From: a bacterium | GTDB lineage: Bacteria; Cyanobacteriota; Vampirovibrionia; Obscuribacterales; JAKAZS01 | Length of the DNA: 53,911 bases | Assembly: GCA_021815785.1 (NCBI GenBank) | Contig: JAKAZS010000008.1 | Location: 1-53,911 of the forward strand | Direction of reading: 5' to 3' | Shown here: piece by piece, positions 44,901 to 53,198 of the stretch | Layout: each line of letters begins with the position of its first letter | Position numbering within the stretch: the stretch's first letter is position 1 | The notes under the pieces: model-generated | What the model was told of the DNA's origin: nothing | Seen by the model: only the letters and a program-made list of their open reading frames with translations | Databases searched by the model: none | Program-made: the position numbers and the translations under genes

Positions 44901-45857
44901 CTACTGAGTTGTTAGTTTAATTAATTCCTGAAGATATATCTTTAGGTTGGAAACTAAACCACTAACATCGGACAACATACTTTCACGGTAGCCAAGGGTA
45001 GTTAGCCTAAACCCTTTTTTTTGGGTAACCGTACTACAAATTATATCAAGAGTTTCTTTGGCTTTGACATTATTCTCATTTAAAATAAAGCCTTTTTTAA
45101 TCCAATTATTAATTAATATCTCACGTCGTGTTAAATTAGCACTATTGGATTCAATGGCCTTATGATTAAGATATTTCCAGATTAATAAAGGATATTGTTT
45201 GTTGGGTGGAATTTGATAATTAAATAATGGTGCTAGCATATTAGGATCATTTTCCATAGGATATTGTTTACTTGATAAGAAGGGTAAGGAATAAAGTGAA
45301 AAGGCACTGGGAATAATGCCGGCTAAAATTCCGGTAGATCCTGAAACAATGGATAATTTAGCTAAAGGGTTACGATATGTAGGGATGTCAAAGGCTTCAG
45401 CTACTGCCCATAAGGCTCCGTTGGACCAAAAGCTGGCAAAATTAGTCATATTGATGCGTTTATTGGCTTTTTCGGATAACACCATTTGCACTTCGTGGTA
45501 CTGGTTTATTTCTTTTTGTAAAACTGATTCAAATGAGTCGATTTCTAGCGATGCTTTAAATAGAATTGAATTATAGCGGCCTTTGACTTTAAGCATATTA
45601 AACTGAGTAATTAATTCTTCAAAATTTTGTGGTGATTCACGTAGATTAATATCTTCATTTTCACTAATAATTTTAATTAATGATAAGACATGAAGGTTCT
45701 TGGCTAATTCTAGAGCCTGGGGTGATAGTTTTGATATATATTTAGTGTCAATAGCTAAATCATTATTTTTATTTAGATTGCTTAAGTCTTGAGTGAAACC
45801 ATAATTTTGGGTAAGCAGAATAATGATTATTGCTAGATATAAACGATAATTAAACAT
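44901..45857 (-). CDS. Secreted helical protein of unknown function
   Basis: The 318-residue protein is not recognised. The signal peptide (residues 1-22, LAIIIILLTQNYGFTQ) is followed by a mainly helical polar region with a hydrophobic patch at about 160-200 (LSIVSGSTGILAGIIPSAFSLYSLPFL), possibly a membrane-inserting or buried helix pair, and LNHKAIESNSANLTRREIL further on. It may be anchored at the membrane from the periplasmic side. It stands alone between the DUF6941-like gene and the permease. Confidence 0.7.
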   Translation of the reverse strand: MFNYRLYLAIIIILLTQNYGFTQDLSNLNKNNDLAIDTKYISKLSPQALELAKNLHVLSLIKIISENEDINLRESPQNFEELITQFNMLKVKGRYNSILFKASLEIDSFESVLQKEINQYHEVQMVLSEKANKRINMTNFASFWSNGALWAVAEAFDIPTYRNPLAKLSIVSGSTGILAGIIPSAFSLYSLPFLSSKQYPMENDPNMLAPLFNYQIPPNKQYPLLIWKYLNHKAIESNSANLTRREILINNWIKKGFILNENNVKAKETLDIICSTVTQKKGFRLTTLGYRESMLSDVSGLVSNLKIYLQELIKLTTQ

Positions 45858-45956
45858 AAAAAATAAACATTAGGCGTGAGGCACAAATATTATTTATTTT
45901 ATCAAGATAATATCAAGAAATGCATTAATTTCAGTTCGCTTGAGTGTGAATTAATA

Positions 45957-47255
45957 TTATTTAATTAATTGTTTTGCTTCTTTAAAAATAAGTTTTAAAA
46001 TACAATAGGCAATAAGTGATACCAGCCAAATAAATACTACATTGGATGAATTAAAGTCGTTGGTGTTTTGTAAACTGAGCCTTGAATTAATAAACCCCGC
46101 TAAATAACCACATAATAGGGCAAGACAACCTAGCCATTTAATTTTGGTATTATCGTTAATACTTAAAGAAAATTTATTATGATCGTTTCTGGTAAACAGA
46201 AACCATTCTACAATTAGTAATATAGACGCTTGGGGTAAAATTGATGCTGATAAGTTAGCAATCCATAAAAAGGCATTCGGATAGAGGTTTAAATAATAGG
46301 CCATTATAGCCGTGATTAAACTTACAATTATCACTATTTTTTTTCTTGAAACAGGGTAGATATTTTTCACGGCATTAGCCAGGCCATATAAACAGGAGTC
46401 ATTTACGGCAAAATAAGAAGCTATCAAAACCAAGGCAGTTATGATTGAATTTCCACAGTAAGTATAATGAGTCATTATTTTAGGTAATTCAATTATGGCA
46501 CTGTGGCTGTTTAATTTACCGATAACATATCCGGTCAAAGGGAATATAACTTGACCAACAAAAATTGTTAAAATTAAGGCTATAAGAATTTTGAATTTAT
46601 GAGGTTTGCTATAACGCCAAAAATCAGCTTCATTACCCCAGGCACCAAAACCTAAAACAAACGAACTAACCCCTGCAAAAGAGTTAAAGCTAAGATTAGT
46701 TAATTTTACTTGATTAATAATTTGGCTAAAATCCGGGTGCAATTTGGCTAAAACCAATAAAATCCAGATAATTAAAGCTGGTGCTGCAATGTAGCCGGCA
46801 AATACGGTAATGCCTTTAAAGCCAAATAAATTATTAAAAGCCATTAAAATGGCCAGAATTGCCGCCAAAATACCAGCATTTAGGGGTAAGGCAAATAAAT
46901 CAACCAATGCTGTACTTAAAAATAAGGCCGTCATGGCATACCACAGTGAGGCAATACCAATGACAATGATACTTATGATATAAGACCCCCACAGTCCAAA
47001 AATGGATCTAGTCATAATGGTATAGGTTTGCCCAGTTAAACTGCCCAGATAACTAGCTAAAAAGGCATAAATAACTAAAATAAAATAACTTAACAGTAAT
47101 GAGATGGTTATATCACTAACTGGGTAATTAGTTTTTGCCCAAGTAAAACCACTAATAACACAGGGGAAGCCAGTTACCATTGTAAGCCAAAGTAAACCCA
47201 TAATAAATGAGCCACGCCTTTTGGTTGCGGGTATACCAGCTAAATTTTGTGTCAT
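45957..47255 (-). CDS. NCS1 family nucleobase permease (CodB-like)
   Basis: A 12-span cation symporter of 432 residues. The conserved first-span region (RGSFIMGLLWLTMVTGFPCVISG), the loop SYLGSLTGQTYTIMTRSIFG and WGNEADFWRYSKP match the NCS1 family, closest in appearance to cytosine or purine/hydantoin permeases. The cargo is uncertain, but the nearby cytidine deaminase (48 kb) and a dihydropyrimidinase (35 kb) favour a pyrimidine or hydantoin. It starts 21 bases downstream of the unknown protein at 47277. Confidence 0.85.
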   Translation of the reverse strand: MTQNLAGIPATKRRGSFIMGLLWLTMVTGFPCVISGFTWAKTNYPVSDITISLLLSYFILVIYAFLASYLGSLTGQTYTIMTRSIFGLWGSYIISIIVIGIASLWYAMTALFLSTALVDLFALPLNAGILAAILAILMAFNNLFGFKGITVFAGYIAAPALIIWILLVLAKLHPDFSQIINQVKLTNLSFNSFAGVSSFVLGFGAWGNEADFWRYSKPHKFKILIALILTIFVGQVIFPLTGYVIGKLNSHSAIIELPKIMTHYTYCGNSIITALVLIASYFAVNDSCLYGLANAVKNIYPVSRKKIVIIVSLITAIMAYYLNLYPNAFLWIANLSASILPQASILLIVEWFLFTRNDHNKFSLSINDNTKIKWLGCLALLCGYLAGFINSRLSLQNTNDFNSSNVVFIWLVSLIAYCILKLIFKEAKQLIK

Positions 47256-47276
47256 TAAAGAATATTTTAGCTTAGT

Positions 47277-47678
47277 TTAGGCAAAGCGAAGGTAATTTTG
47301 AAAATTTGTATGTAAACTAGCATTTTTAAGCGATTCAATTTGTTTGGCATCGATCTTTTGAATAGCTTCTATATTATAAGTTATTGCTGGCTTTATGTTA
47401 CCTGTATCAGTATTAATGGGTGTTTCGGGTTCTGGTGGCTTAATTTCTCGAAGGTTTGACTGGGCTTGATTTTCAATAGTAGGAGGTTGAATTTTGTCAA
47501 TCGGGTCAAGAACTTTTTTAGTTACGCCAATTTCATAGTCGCTATCGGATTTAAAAGAACCAATAGCTTTATCCGTATCTTTTAAGAGGCTGACGAAAAA
47601 ACCTTGAAGCCCACTAGGCTGTTTTTTACTCGCCTCATCAGGAACATGTTTTTCAAGTGGTTGATTAAATTGATACAT
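47277..47678 (-). CDS. Small Pro-rich protein of unknown function
   Basis: The 133-residue, soluble, mostly disordered protein has Pro/Glu-rich stretches (REIKPPEPETPI) and a helical C-terminus. No membrane span, signal or Cys is present. GGAA precedes the ATG. It is directly upstream of the permease on the same strand (21 bases), so it may be cotranscribed. No family is recognised. Confidence 0.6.
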   Translation of the reverse strand: MYQFNQPLEKHVPDEASKKQPSGLQGFFVSLLKDTDKAIGSFKSDSDYEIGVTKKVLDPIDKIQPPTIENQAQSNLREIKPPEPETPINTDTGNIKPAITYNIEAIQKIDAKQIESLKNASLHTNFQNYLRFA

Positions 47679-47776
47679 TGGTTTCCATTTAGTAAAGTGA
47701 AAGAAGTTTTAAAAACTCATAAATTATAAAATAATAATAAATTTAAGTGTTATTATTGTCAAGTGAATTTTGCAGC

Positions 47777-47860
47777 AAACGTAAAAATTTAATCTTGAGA
47801 CATGGAACTATTTTATGATCAGTATAATGTAAAAGTTAAACGTAAAAATTTAATCTTGAG
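47777..47860. repeat. Pair of 23-base direct repeats at the cdd 3' end
   Basis: Identical 23-base copies lie at 47777-47799 and 47838-47860, 61 bases apart. The second copy includes the last codons and stop of cytidine deaminase. It looks like a small tandem duplication or deletion scar behind the gene. Confidence 0.75.
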
Positions 47861-48251
47861 GTAATAATTCGGTTAAATTAATTGTTTTGATTTGGTTGGC
47901 AGCAGTTTCAAGAATAACTAAAATATTGGGCGTAAATTCGTGTAAAAATTCTCGGCAAACCCCACAGGGATAACAGTTGTATTGAATATTTTGGTCTTTG
48001 TTCAGGCTGGCTAGGCCGATAGCCTGGAAATTATTAATTCCTTTACTAATGGCTTTAACTATTGCCGTGCGCTCAGCACAAATAGTTAGGTTAAAATAAC
48101 GATTTTCAATATTTGTCCCCGTAATAATTTCCTGGTTTGATGTTAATAAGGCAGCACCAACTTTAAAATTTGAATATGGCGAATAACTATTTTTTAAGGC
48201 TATTTTTGCTTTAAAAATAAGTTCTTTTTGGATAGTTAAATCAATTTGCAT
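47850..48251 (-). CDS. cdd: Cytidine deaminase
   Basis: This zinc enzyme deaminates cytidine and deoxycytidine to uridine in pyrimidine salvage. The 133-residue homotetramer-type protein has the zinc ligands CAE (in ICAERTAIVKA) and PCGVC, with YSPYSNFKVGAALLT near the N-terminus. It starts 9 bases after the stop of the upstream secreted TPR gene. The last codons lie in a repeated 23-base sequence. Confidence 0.96.
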   Translation of the reverse strand: MQIDLTIQKELIFKAKIALKNSYSPYSNFKVGAALLTSNQEIITGTNIENRYFNLTICAERTAIVKAISKGINNFQAIGLASLNKDQNIQYNCYPCGVCREFLHEFTPNILVILETAANQIKTINLTELLPQD

Positions 48252-48260
48252 ATTATTTAA

Positions 48261-49115
48261 TTATTGAGGAGGCAACACTTTTAAGGACCTTAAGGCTTGA
48301 TCAGCTTCATCAGTAATTACCGGGTCGTTATTGGCACAATTTATGGCGGTCTGAAATTCTTTGATGGCATCATTTAAATTAAACGTCTTTTGATACACTT
48401 TCGCTAATTCTAAATGAGCCTTAGCGTCACTAGGAAATTCACTTAAATGTGACTTAAGTATGGTAATTAATTCTTGGGGATTACCGTTGTCAAGATTTTT
48501 TAAGAGTTTTTGCAATCGGTAATCTTGGGCAAAGCCTATAAATTGGAGACTTGGTCCGGGTAAAGGTGGACCAGCGTAATCAACACTAACTTTGGTAATT
48601 CTAAAGGCGTTGCTCGGCTGTTTAAAAATCAACTGGGTGTTGGGTGAAGTTGCATAACTAGTGCAAGGTATGCCTTTTTCGTCATAAAATTGCTGAAAAT
48701 CATCGCCCAATAGTGATTTGGTTTGTTTGAGGTTAATATGGCTATCGGTGACAATGGCAGTAAAAGTACTTTTGGTAACTTGAAAGGGGGCTTGTAAAAT
48801 TTGTTCCATTTCATATTTCAAGGCATGATTACTATTGTCATACCAATAAAAATGTTTATGTAAGTTAACACGATGAACGGCTTCGTTTTCAGGGCGGCCA
48901 ATGTAGTATTGTAAAAACTCTAAATGCATTAATTCAGGGTGGAGGCTTAAGGTATTGATTAAGTTTAAAGTGGTGGGGTCAATGATAACTTTGGCTACAG
49001 GATCTTTTGTGTCTTTGTGCTTGGCGCTGACCAGATCGCAGTAGGCCATAATTAAAAACAATAAGCTAAACAAAGCTATAAGACTAAAGGAATTAATAAA
49101 TTTTTTTATGATCAT
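48261..49115 (-). CDS. Secreted protein with C-terminal TPR
   Basis: The 284-residue protein has a hydrophobic N-terminus (residues 8-30, with YCDLVSA near the cleavage region), a central domain of unknown type (about 45-205, including HKHFYWYDNSNH and a later PGPSLQFIGFAQDYR), and a TPR pair at the C-terminus (about 220-272, AKAHLELAKVYQKTFNLNDAIKEFQTAI). It is followed after 9 bases by cdd. The role is unknown. Confidence 0.7.
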   Translation of the reverse strand: MIIKKFINSFSLIALFSLLFLIMAYCDLVSAKHKDTKDPVAKVIIDPTTLNLINTLSLHPELMHLEFLQYYIGRPENEAVHRVNLHKHFYWYDNSNHALKYEMEQILQAPFQVTKSTFTAIVTDSHINLKQTKSLLGDDFQQFYDEKGIPCTSYATSPNTQLIFKQPSNAFRITKVSVDYAGPPLPGPSLQFIGFAQDYRLQKLLKNLDNGNPQELITILKSHLSEFPSDAKAHLELAKVYQKTFNLNDAIKEFQTAINCANNDPVITDEADQALRSLKVLPPQ

Positions 49116-49192
49116 ATATTCATTTTAAAGAAAACTCTGACTAATTATACAAGAAACTTTTACTAAATTATATTAGAGGTAAAAAAAATCAG

Positions 49193-49435
49193 TTAATCAT
49201 AGTTAATGCGTTTACGGCATTTAGCACAAAAAACTTTTAGATAATGTTGTTTAAAATATTTAATATCAGCATATTGCCGATTATAGGCTATATATTGACG
49301 AAAATCACTAAGACCGCGATAGGTAATAATCACTTCATTGCTACAGCAGGGAGTCGTTTGCTCGGGTAGAATTTTTTTTATTGGAATTTGTGTTGGTTTT
49401 AAATTTATCAACAGTTGTTTGAAATATTTATACAT
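49193..49435 (-). CDS. Small Cys-rich protein overlapping the histidine kinase
   Basis: The 80-residue protein has two cysteine groups (CCSN at about 30 and CAKC at about 70), together a possible zinc ribbon. It starts with an ATG inside the last codons of the kinase gene, sharing 8 bases, so it is translated with the kinase. The body is basic and aromatic. It could be a regulator or partner of that sensor, by position only. Confidence 0.6.
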   Translation of the reverse strand: MYKYFKQLLINLKPTQIPIKKILPEQTTPCCSNEVIITYRGLSDFRQYIAYNRQYADIKYFKQHYLKVFCAKCRKRINYD

Positions 49436-50963
49436 GGTGTAATTCTTCTTTAGCCGAAGTGGTGCCTAGCTTTATAATATTTATAATTGGCAGTATTACC
49501 GTAAAAGTGGTTCCTTTACCAATATTGGATTCGACTTTGATTATACCATTATGTTTATGGATTATATCATAAGTTATCGCTAGCCCTAGGCCCGTACCAC
49601 CGCTAGCACGAGCGCGGGCTTTATCTGTGCGATAAAAGCGTTCAAAAATATGGTTTAAATCTTTTTCTTCAATACCAACCCCAGTATCAATAATTTTTAT
49701 TTCAACATGATTAACATCATCAATATTGATAAATTGACCGCTAAGGGTAATATTACCACCTGCACTGGTATAATTTATGGCATTGGCAAGAATGTTGTTA
49801 ATTGCGCGAAGCAAATGATTGTATTTGCCTGGAACAATTGGTTGGGTGTTTTGAAGTGATACTATTTCGGTTTTCAGGACAAGTGATTTTTTTTCGGACT
49901 GTGATTTAATATGTTCTATTGATTCATTTAATAAGTCCACTAGATTAACTTCATCAACCCAGGCAATACCAGTTTCAGCGTCAAGCTGACTAATATCGAG
50001 TAAATCTTGAATTAATTTTGACTGCCTTATAACTAATCTATCTAAAGAATTTAAGAATTGATCCTTTAATTCGGGTTCATCTTTAGCTCCAGCCAGAAGG
50101 GCTTCAACAACTGAGCTAATTGCCATAGTTGGTGTTTTAAGTTCATGAGAAGCGTTCGCAATAAATTCCTGGCGTAATTTTTCCTGAGCCTGAAGTCGTT
50201 TAATCATTTGATTAAACGACTGACCTAATTCACCAATTTCATCATGGCGGTTAACAGGTACAATATGGGCAATATCTCCCGATAGGGCGATTTTTTTGGC
50301 TAGATTACTCATGTCTTTTATTGGTTTACTAACCCTTTGAGCTAGCCATAAACTAATACAAATAGTGATAATCCAGGTAGCTAAGGTGATTTCTAAAAAA
50401 ACAATAAGATCCTGGTGTAACCGTTGTTCAATTTGCGTTAACTGGACGCCAATGCGGATAACTCCAGTCGTTTGGCCGATAGCCCTTACTGGGTAGGCTA
50501 CATAAAGCCAGTTGCTTTGTGTATTAGGTGAGTTGCGCGTAGATATTGACATAATTCCAGCCAAAGCCTCATTAATTTCACTTTGATTAGATAAATTCTC
50601 ACCATTGGTAGCTTTAAGCATTACATCCGAATCTGCTAATACATGACCATCTCGATCGACAACGGTAATCGATACCCCTAATTTGGATGCATGTCTGTCC
50701 ACAGCTGATTTAATGCGCATTTTGGATTTAATTGAGTCTATGGCAAGATCATTGTCAATTTCTAAAGCTAGATTGACGGCTTCAACTTCTAATGAATTAC
50801 GTAAATCATTAATGGATTCAGCTTTTATCGAAACCAATGCCCAAAAGCTAATAGTTAAAAGGGCTAGAGTTATTAAAATAAGGTAAGTAAATAAAAGTTG
50901 GTTAGCAAGACTATTCCATAACCATTGGTAGGTTTTAGCAATTAGTGACAGTTTTTGTTTCAT
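49428..50963 (-). CDS. Sensor histidine kinase (PhoR/BaeS-like)
   Basis: This is a two-component membrane sensor. It is about 511 residues from the ATG at 50963 (a TTG at 50990 is alternative). It has a span at about 22-45, an extracytoplasmic domain (about 50-180), a second span at about 187-210, HAMP, a dimerisation helix with phosphoacceptor His273 in ASHELKTP, and an ATPase domain with NNILANAINY, DTGVGIEE and GGTGLGLAI. No response regulator is next to it; the only linked gene is the overlapping Cys-rich protein. The signal is unknown. Confidence 0.93.
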   Translation of the reverse strand: MKQKLSLIAKTYQWLWNSLANQLLFTYLILITLALLTISFWALVSIKAESINDLRNSLEVEAVNLALEIDNDLAIDSIKSKMRIKSAVDRHASKLGVSITVVDRDGHVLADSDVMLKATNGENLSNQSEINEALAGIMSISTRNSPNTQSNWLYVAYPVRAIGQTTGVIRIGVQLTQIEQRLHQDLIVFLEITLATWIITICISLWLAQRVSKPIKDMSNLAKKIALSGDIAHIVPVNRHDEIGELGQSFNQMIKRLQAQEKLRQEFIANASHELKTPTMAISSVVEALLAGAKDEPELKDQFLNSLDRLVIRQSKLIQDLLDISQLDAETGIAWVDEVNLVDLLNESIEHIKSQSEKKSLVLKTEIVSLQNTQPIVPGKYNHLLRAINNILANAINYTSAGGNITLSGQFINIDDVNHVEIKIIDTGVGIEEKDLNHIFERFYRTDKARARASGGTGLGLAITYDIIHKHNGIIKVESNIGKGTTFTVILPIINIIKLGTTSAKEELHHV

Positions 50964-51168
50964 GTTGGGGTCAAATTTGATGCTTAACAATTAACCGGGC
51001 TTAAAATAGTTGAATTTAACCAAAAAATAATGAAAATAACCTTTAATATTTTGTAATTGTAAGGTTAACAAGCCCTTTCCATATTGTAACTTTAGAATAG
51101 TTTTTTTGTTTAGGATAATCATAAAGAAATAATAAATAATGGTGTTTTTGTAATTTTGGAGGTAAGTA

Positions 51169-52719
51169 ATGATAACTTGTTTTGCGAATGAAGCTTTTAC
51201 TGATTTTAATGTTGCGGAAAATGTAAACAAAATGGAATTAGCTATCAAACTTGTAAAAAGCCAGTTTGGTAAAACTTACCCAATTATAATTGGTGGTAAG
51301 AAAATTACTACTAATGATTTATTAATATCAACGAACCCGAGTAATCCTAGTGAAATAATTGGAAAATTTTCTAAAGCCAATGTTAGTCAGGTTAATGAAG
51401 CTATCGAATTGGCTAGCCAAACTTTTACTACTTGGTCGCGAGTATCTGCCGAAATACGTAGTCGTTATATTTTGCGCTTGGCTAATTTAATGAAAGAGCA
51501 AAAGTATGAATTATCAGCTTATTTAATTCTGGAAATTGGTAAAAGTTATGCTGAAGCAGATGGTGATGTAGCTGAAGCTATTGATTTTTGTGAGTTTTAT
51601 GCACGCGAAATGATGCGTTTAGCCCAAATGCAGCCGTTAATTCATTATCCTGGTGAAGAAAATCAACTTACTTATGAGGCTCTTGGTGTTGTCTGTGTCA
51701 TACCGCCTTGGAATTTTCCATTAGCCATATTGGTAGGAATGACAGTAGCAGCCATTGTGTCTGGAAATACGGTTGTGCTTAAGCCATCTAGCGAAACGCC
51801 AATGATTGCCTATAAATTTTTTGAATTAATGGAAAGTATTAATTTACCAAATGGTGTATTAAACTTTGTACCATGTTCAGGCAGTGAAGTTGGCGATAAT
51901 TTAATTACCCATCCCAAAACACGGGCAATTGCTTTTACGGGGTCTAAGGAAGTCGGTTTACGCATTAATCATTTAGCTAGTTCAGTAAGCCCTGGTCAAA
52001 AATGGATTAAACGTTGTGTGTTAGAAATGGGTGGCAAGGATTCAATTGTGGTGGATAGTAATACGGACTTAAATAAAGCCGCTACAGCTATTGTTGCAAG
52101 TGCCTTTGGTTTTCAGGGACAGAAATGTTCGGCTTGCTCACGAGCCATAATTCATGAAACTGTCTATGCTGAAATGGTTAAACTTATTGTGGAAAAAACG
52201 CAAAATCTTAAAATTGGTGATGTGGCTAAATCGGGTATTGATTTTGGTCCGGTTAGTTCAAAATCAGCCTATAAAAGTATTTTGGAATATATTGAAATAG
52301 CTAAAAGTGAAGGTAAAATCTTAACTGGTGGCAATATCGTTAAGCTTAATGACGGCTATTTTATTGAGCCAACTGTAGTTGGTGATGTTGATCCATTGGC
52401 TAGAATTAGTCAGGAAGAAATATTTGGGCCAGTTTTAGCCTTGGTTAAAGCTAAAAACTTTTTTGAAGCTATTGATATTGCTAATAATACTGAATATGGA
52501 TTAACGGGAGGGGTTTTTACTAATAATCGTGAATATCTGGAATATGCTAGAGTTCATTTTCATGTTGGTAATTTATATTTAAACCGTAAATGTACGGGAG
52601 CCCTCGTTGGCGTTCAGCCTTTTGGTGGCTTTAATATGTCAGGAACGGATTCAAAAGCTGGTGGACGTGATTATTTATTATTATTTACGCAAGGTAAAGT
52701 AGTTGCTGAACGGTTTTAA
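51169..52719 (+). CDS. pruA: L-glutamate gamma-semialdehyde (P5C) dehydrogenase
   Basis: It oxidises glutamate semialdehyde, formed from proline or arginine, to glutamate with NAD+. The 516-residue ALDH superfamily enzyme has catalytic Cys in FQGQKCSACSR, the general base Glu in VLEMGGKD, PWNFPLAI, FTGSKEVG and the RocA/PruA-type end FGGFNMSGTDSKAGGRDYL. GGAGG before the ATG at 51169 sets the start. It is a single-domain enzyme, with no proline dehydrogenase fused or adjacent. It is divergent from the histidine kinase. Confidence 0.93.
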   Translation: MITCFANEAFTDFNVAENVNKMELAIKLVKSQFGKTYPIIIGGKKITTNDLLISTNPSNPSEIIGKFSKANVSQVNEAIELASQTFTTWSRVSAEIRSRYILRLANLMKEQKYELSAYLILEIGKSYAEADGDVAEAIDFCEFYAREMMRLAQMQPLIHYPGEENQLTYEALGVVCVIPPWNFPLAILVGMTVAAIVSGNTVVLKPSSETPMIAYKFFELMESINLPNGVLNFVPCSGSEVGDNLITHPKTRAIAFTGSKEVGLRINHLASSVSPGQKWIKRCVLEMGGKDSIVVDSNTDLNKAATAIVASAFGFQGQKCSACSRAIIHETVYAEMVKLIVEKTQNLKIGDVAKSGIDFGPVSSKSAYKSILEYIEIAKSEGKILTGGNIVKLNDGYFIEPTVVGDVDPLARISQEEIFGPVLALVKAKNFFEAIDIANNTEYGLTGGVFTNNREYLEYARVHFHVGNLYLNRKCTGALVGVQPFGGFNMSGTDSKAGGRDYLLLFTQGKVVAERF

Positions 52720-52815
52720 ATAATTAAAACCAGGTGCGTAATTGTCAGATATATTGTCGTCCAACACAACTGTGGCATTTCTGCTCTTGCGATGTTCGCT
52801 ATCATCAATAATTAA
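52720..52815 (+). pseudogene. Short remnant of a possible Cys-peptidase-like gene
   Basis: A start-less frame of 31 codons continuing after the pruA stop ends IVVQHNCGISALAMFAIINN at TAA (52813-52815). The Q..NCG.SALAM string is like the Cys region of several papain-like peptidases. It is too short to be a gene and may be chance. The remaining bases to 52962 are non-coding. Confidence 0.2.
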
Positions 52816-53012
52816 TTTAAAACCAAGATTGAAACAAGCAGATATTTATTAGAGCTTTTAGCGTAAATTTAGTAATCGTCAGGTGGAAATAGTGGGAAAA
52901 TTGATTAACGTCAAACGATTTTATTTGAGGTGAATTTACCAAATTACTAATCTTTATTCAAGGTGTGGAGTCGGGTAAGAAAGGCAACGTCGCCGCTGCC
53001 TAACTCCCCTAA

Positions 53013-53046
53013 GAACCGCTCGTGCAAGTTTCCCCGCAAGCGGCTC
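53013..53046 (-). ncRNA. Group II intron domain V
   Basis: This 34-base catalytic hairpin is intact. On the minus strand GAGCCGCU pairs with AGCGGUUC (8 pairs), a two-base CG bulge follows, then UGCGGG pairs with CUUGCA around a GAAA tetraloop. The downstream domain VI has an outer stem (52967-52971 with 53003-53007) and an inner seven-pair stem (52983-52989 with 52994-53000) with a four-base loop. Confidence 0.93.
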
Positions 53047-53047
53047 A

Positions 53048-53198
53048 AGCCTTCAGCATCTGTTTCACGCTATGGCTTATTGAGCCTGGATCAGCAAGAC
53101 GTTTACTACCTTGTAATTTGCGGTTATCCCAATACTCAGTTAAAGCTGGGTCATCTGGGCTTGCGGTACCACGAACTTTTATATGGCGTTTGATTGGT
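53048..53198 (-). pseudogene. Fragment of intron-encoded reverse transcriptase/maturase
   Basis: The frame contains PIKRHIKVRGTASPDDPALTEYWDNRK, split here as PIKRHIKVRGTASPDDP and ALTEYWDNRK, which matches the linker just before the HNH domain of group II intron proteins. The RT, thumb and HNH domains are absent. The frame then continues with unrelated residues (ADPGSISHSVKQMLKA) to a TGA that overlaps domain V. It is clearly a deletion product. Confidence 0.8.

Noticed and set aside
50991-51248. 85-codon minus-strand ORF between the kinase and pruA
   Set aside because: It overlaps the start of pruA in antisense, and its composition is that of AT-rich spacer DNA.
52963-53193. Plus-strand 76-codon ORF across the intron remnant
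   Set aside because: It is antisense to domain V, domain VI and the IEP fragment and matches no protein pattern.
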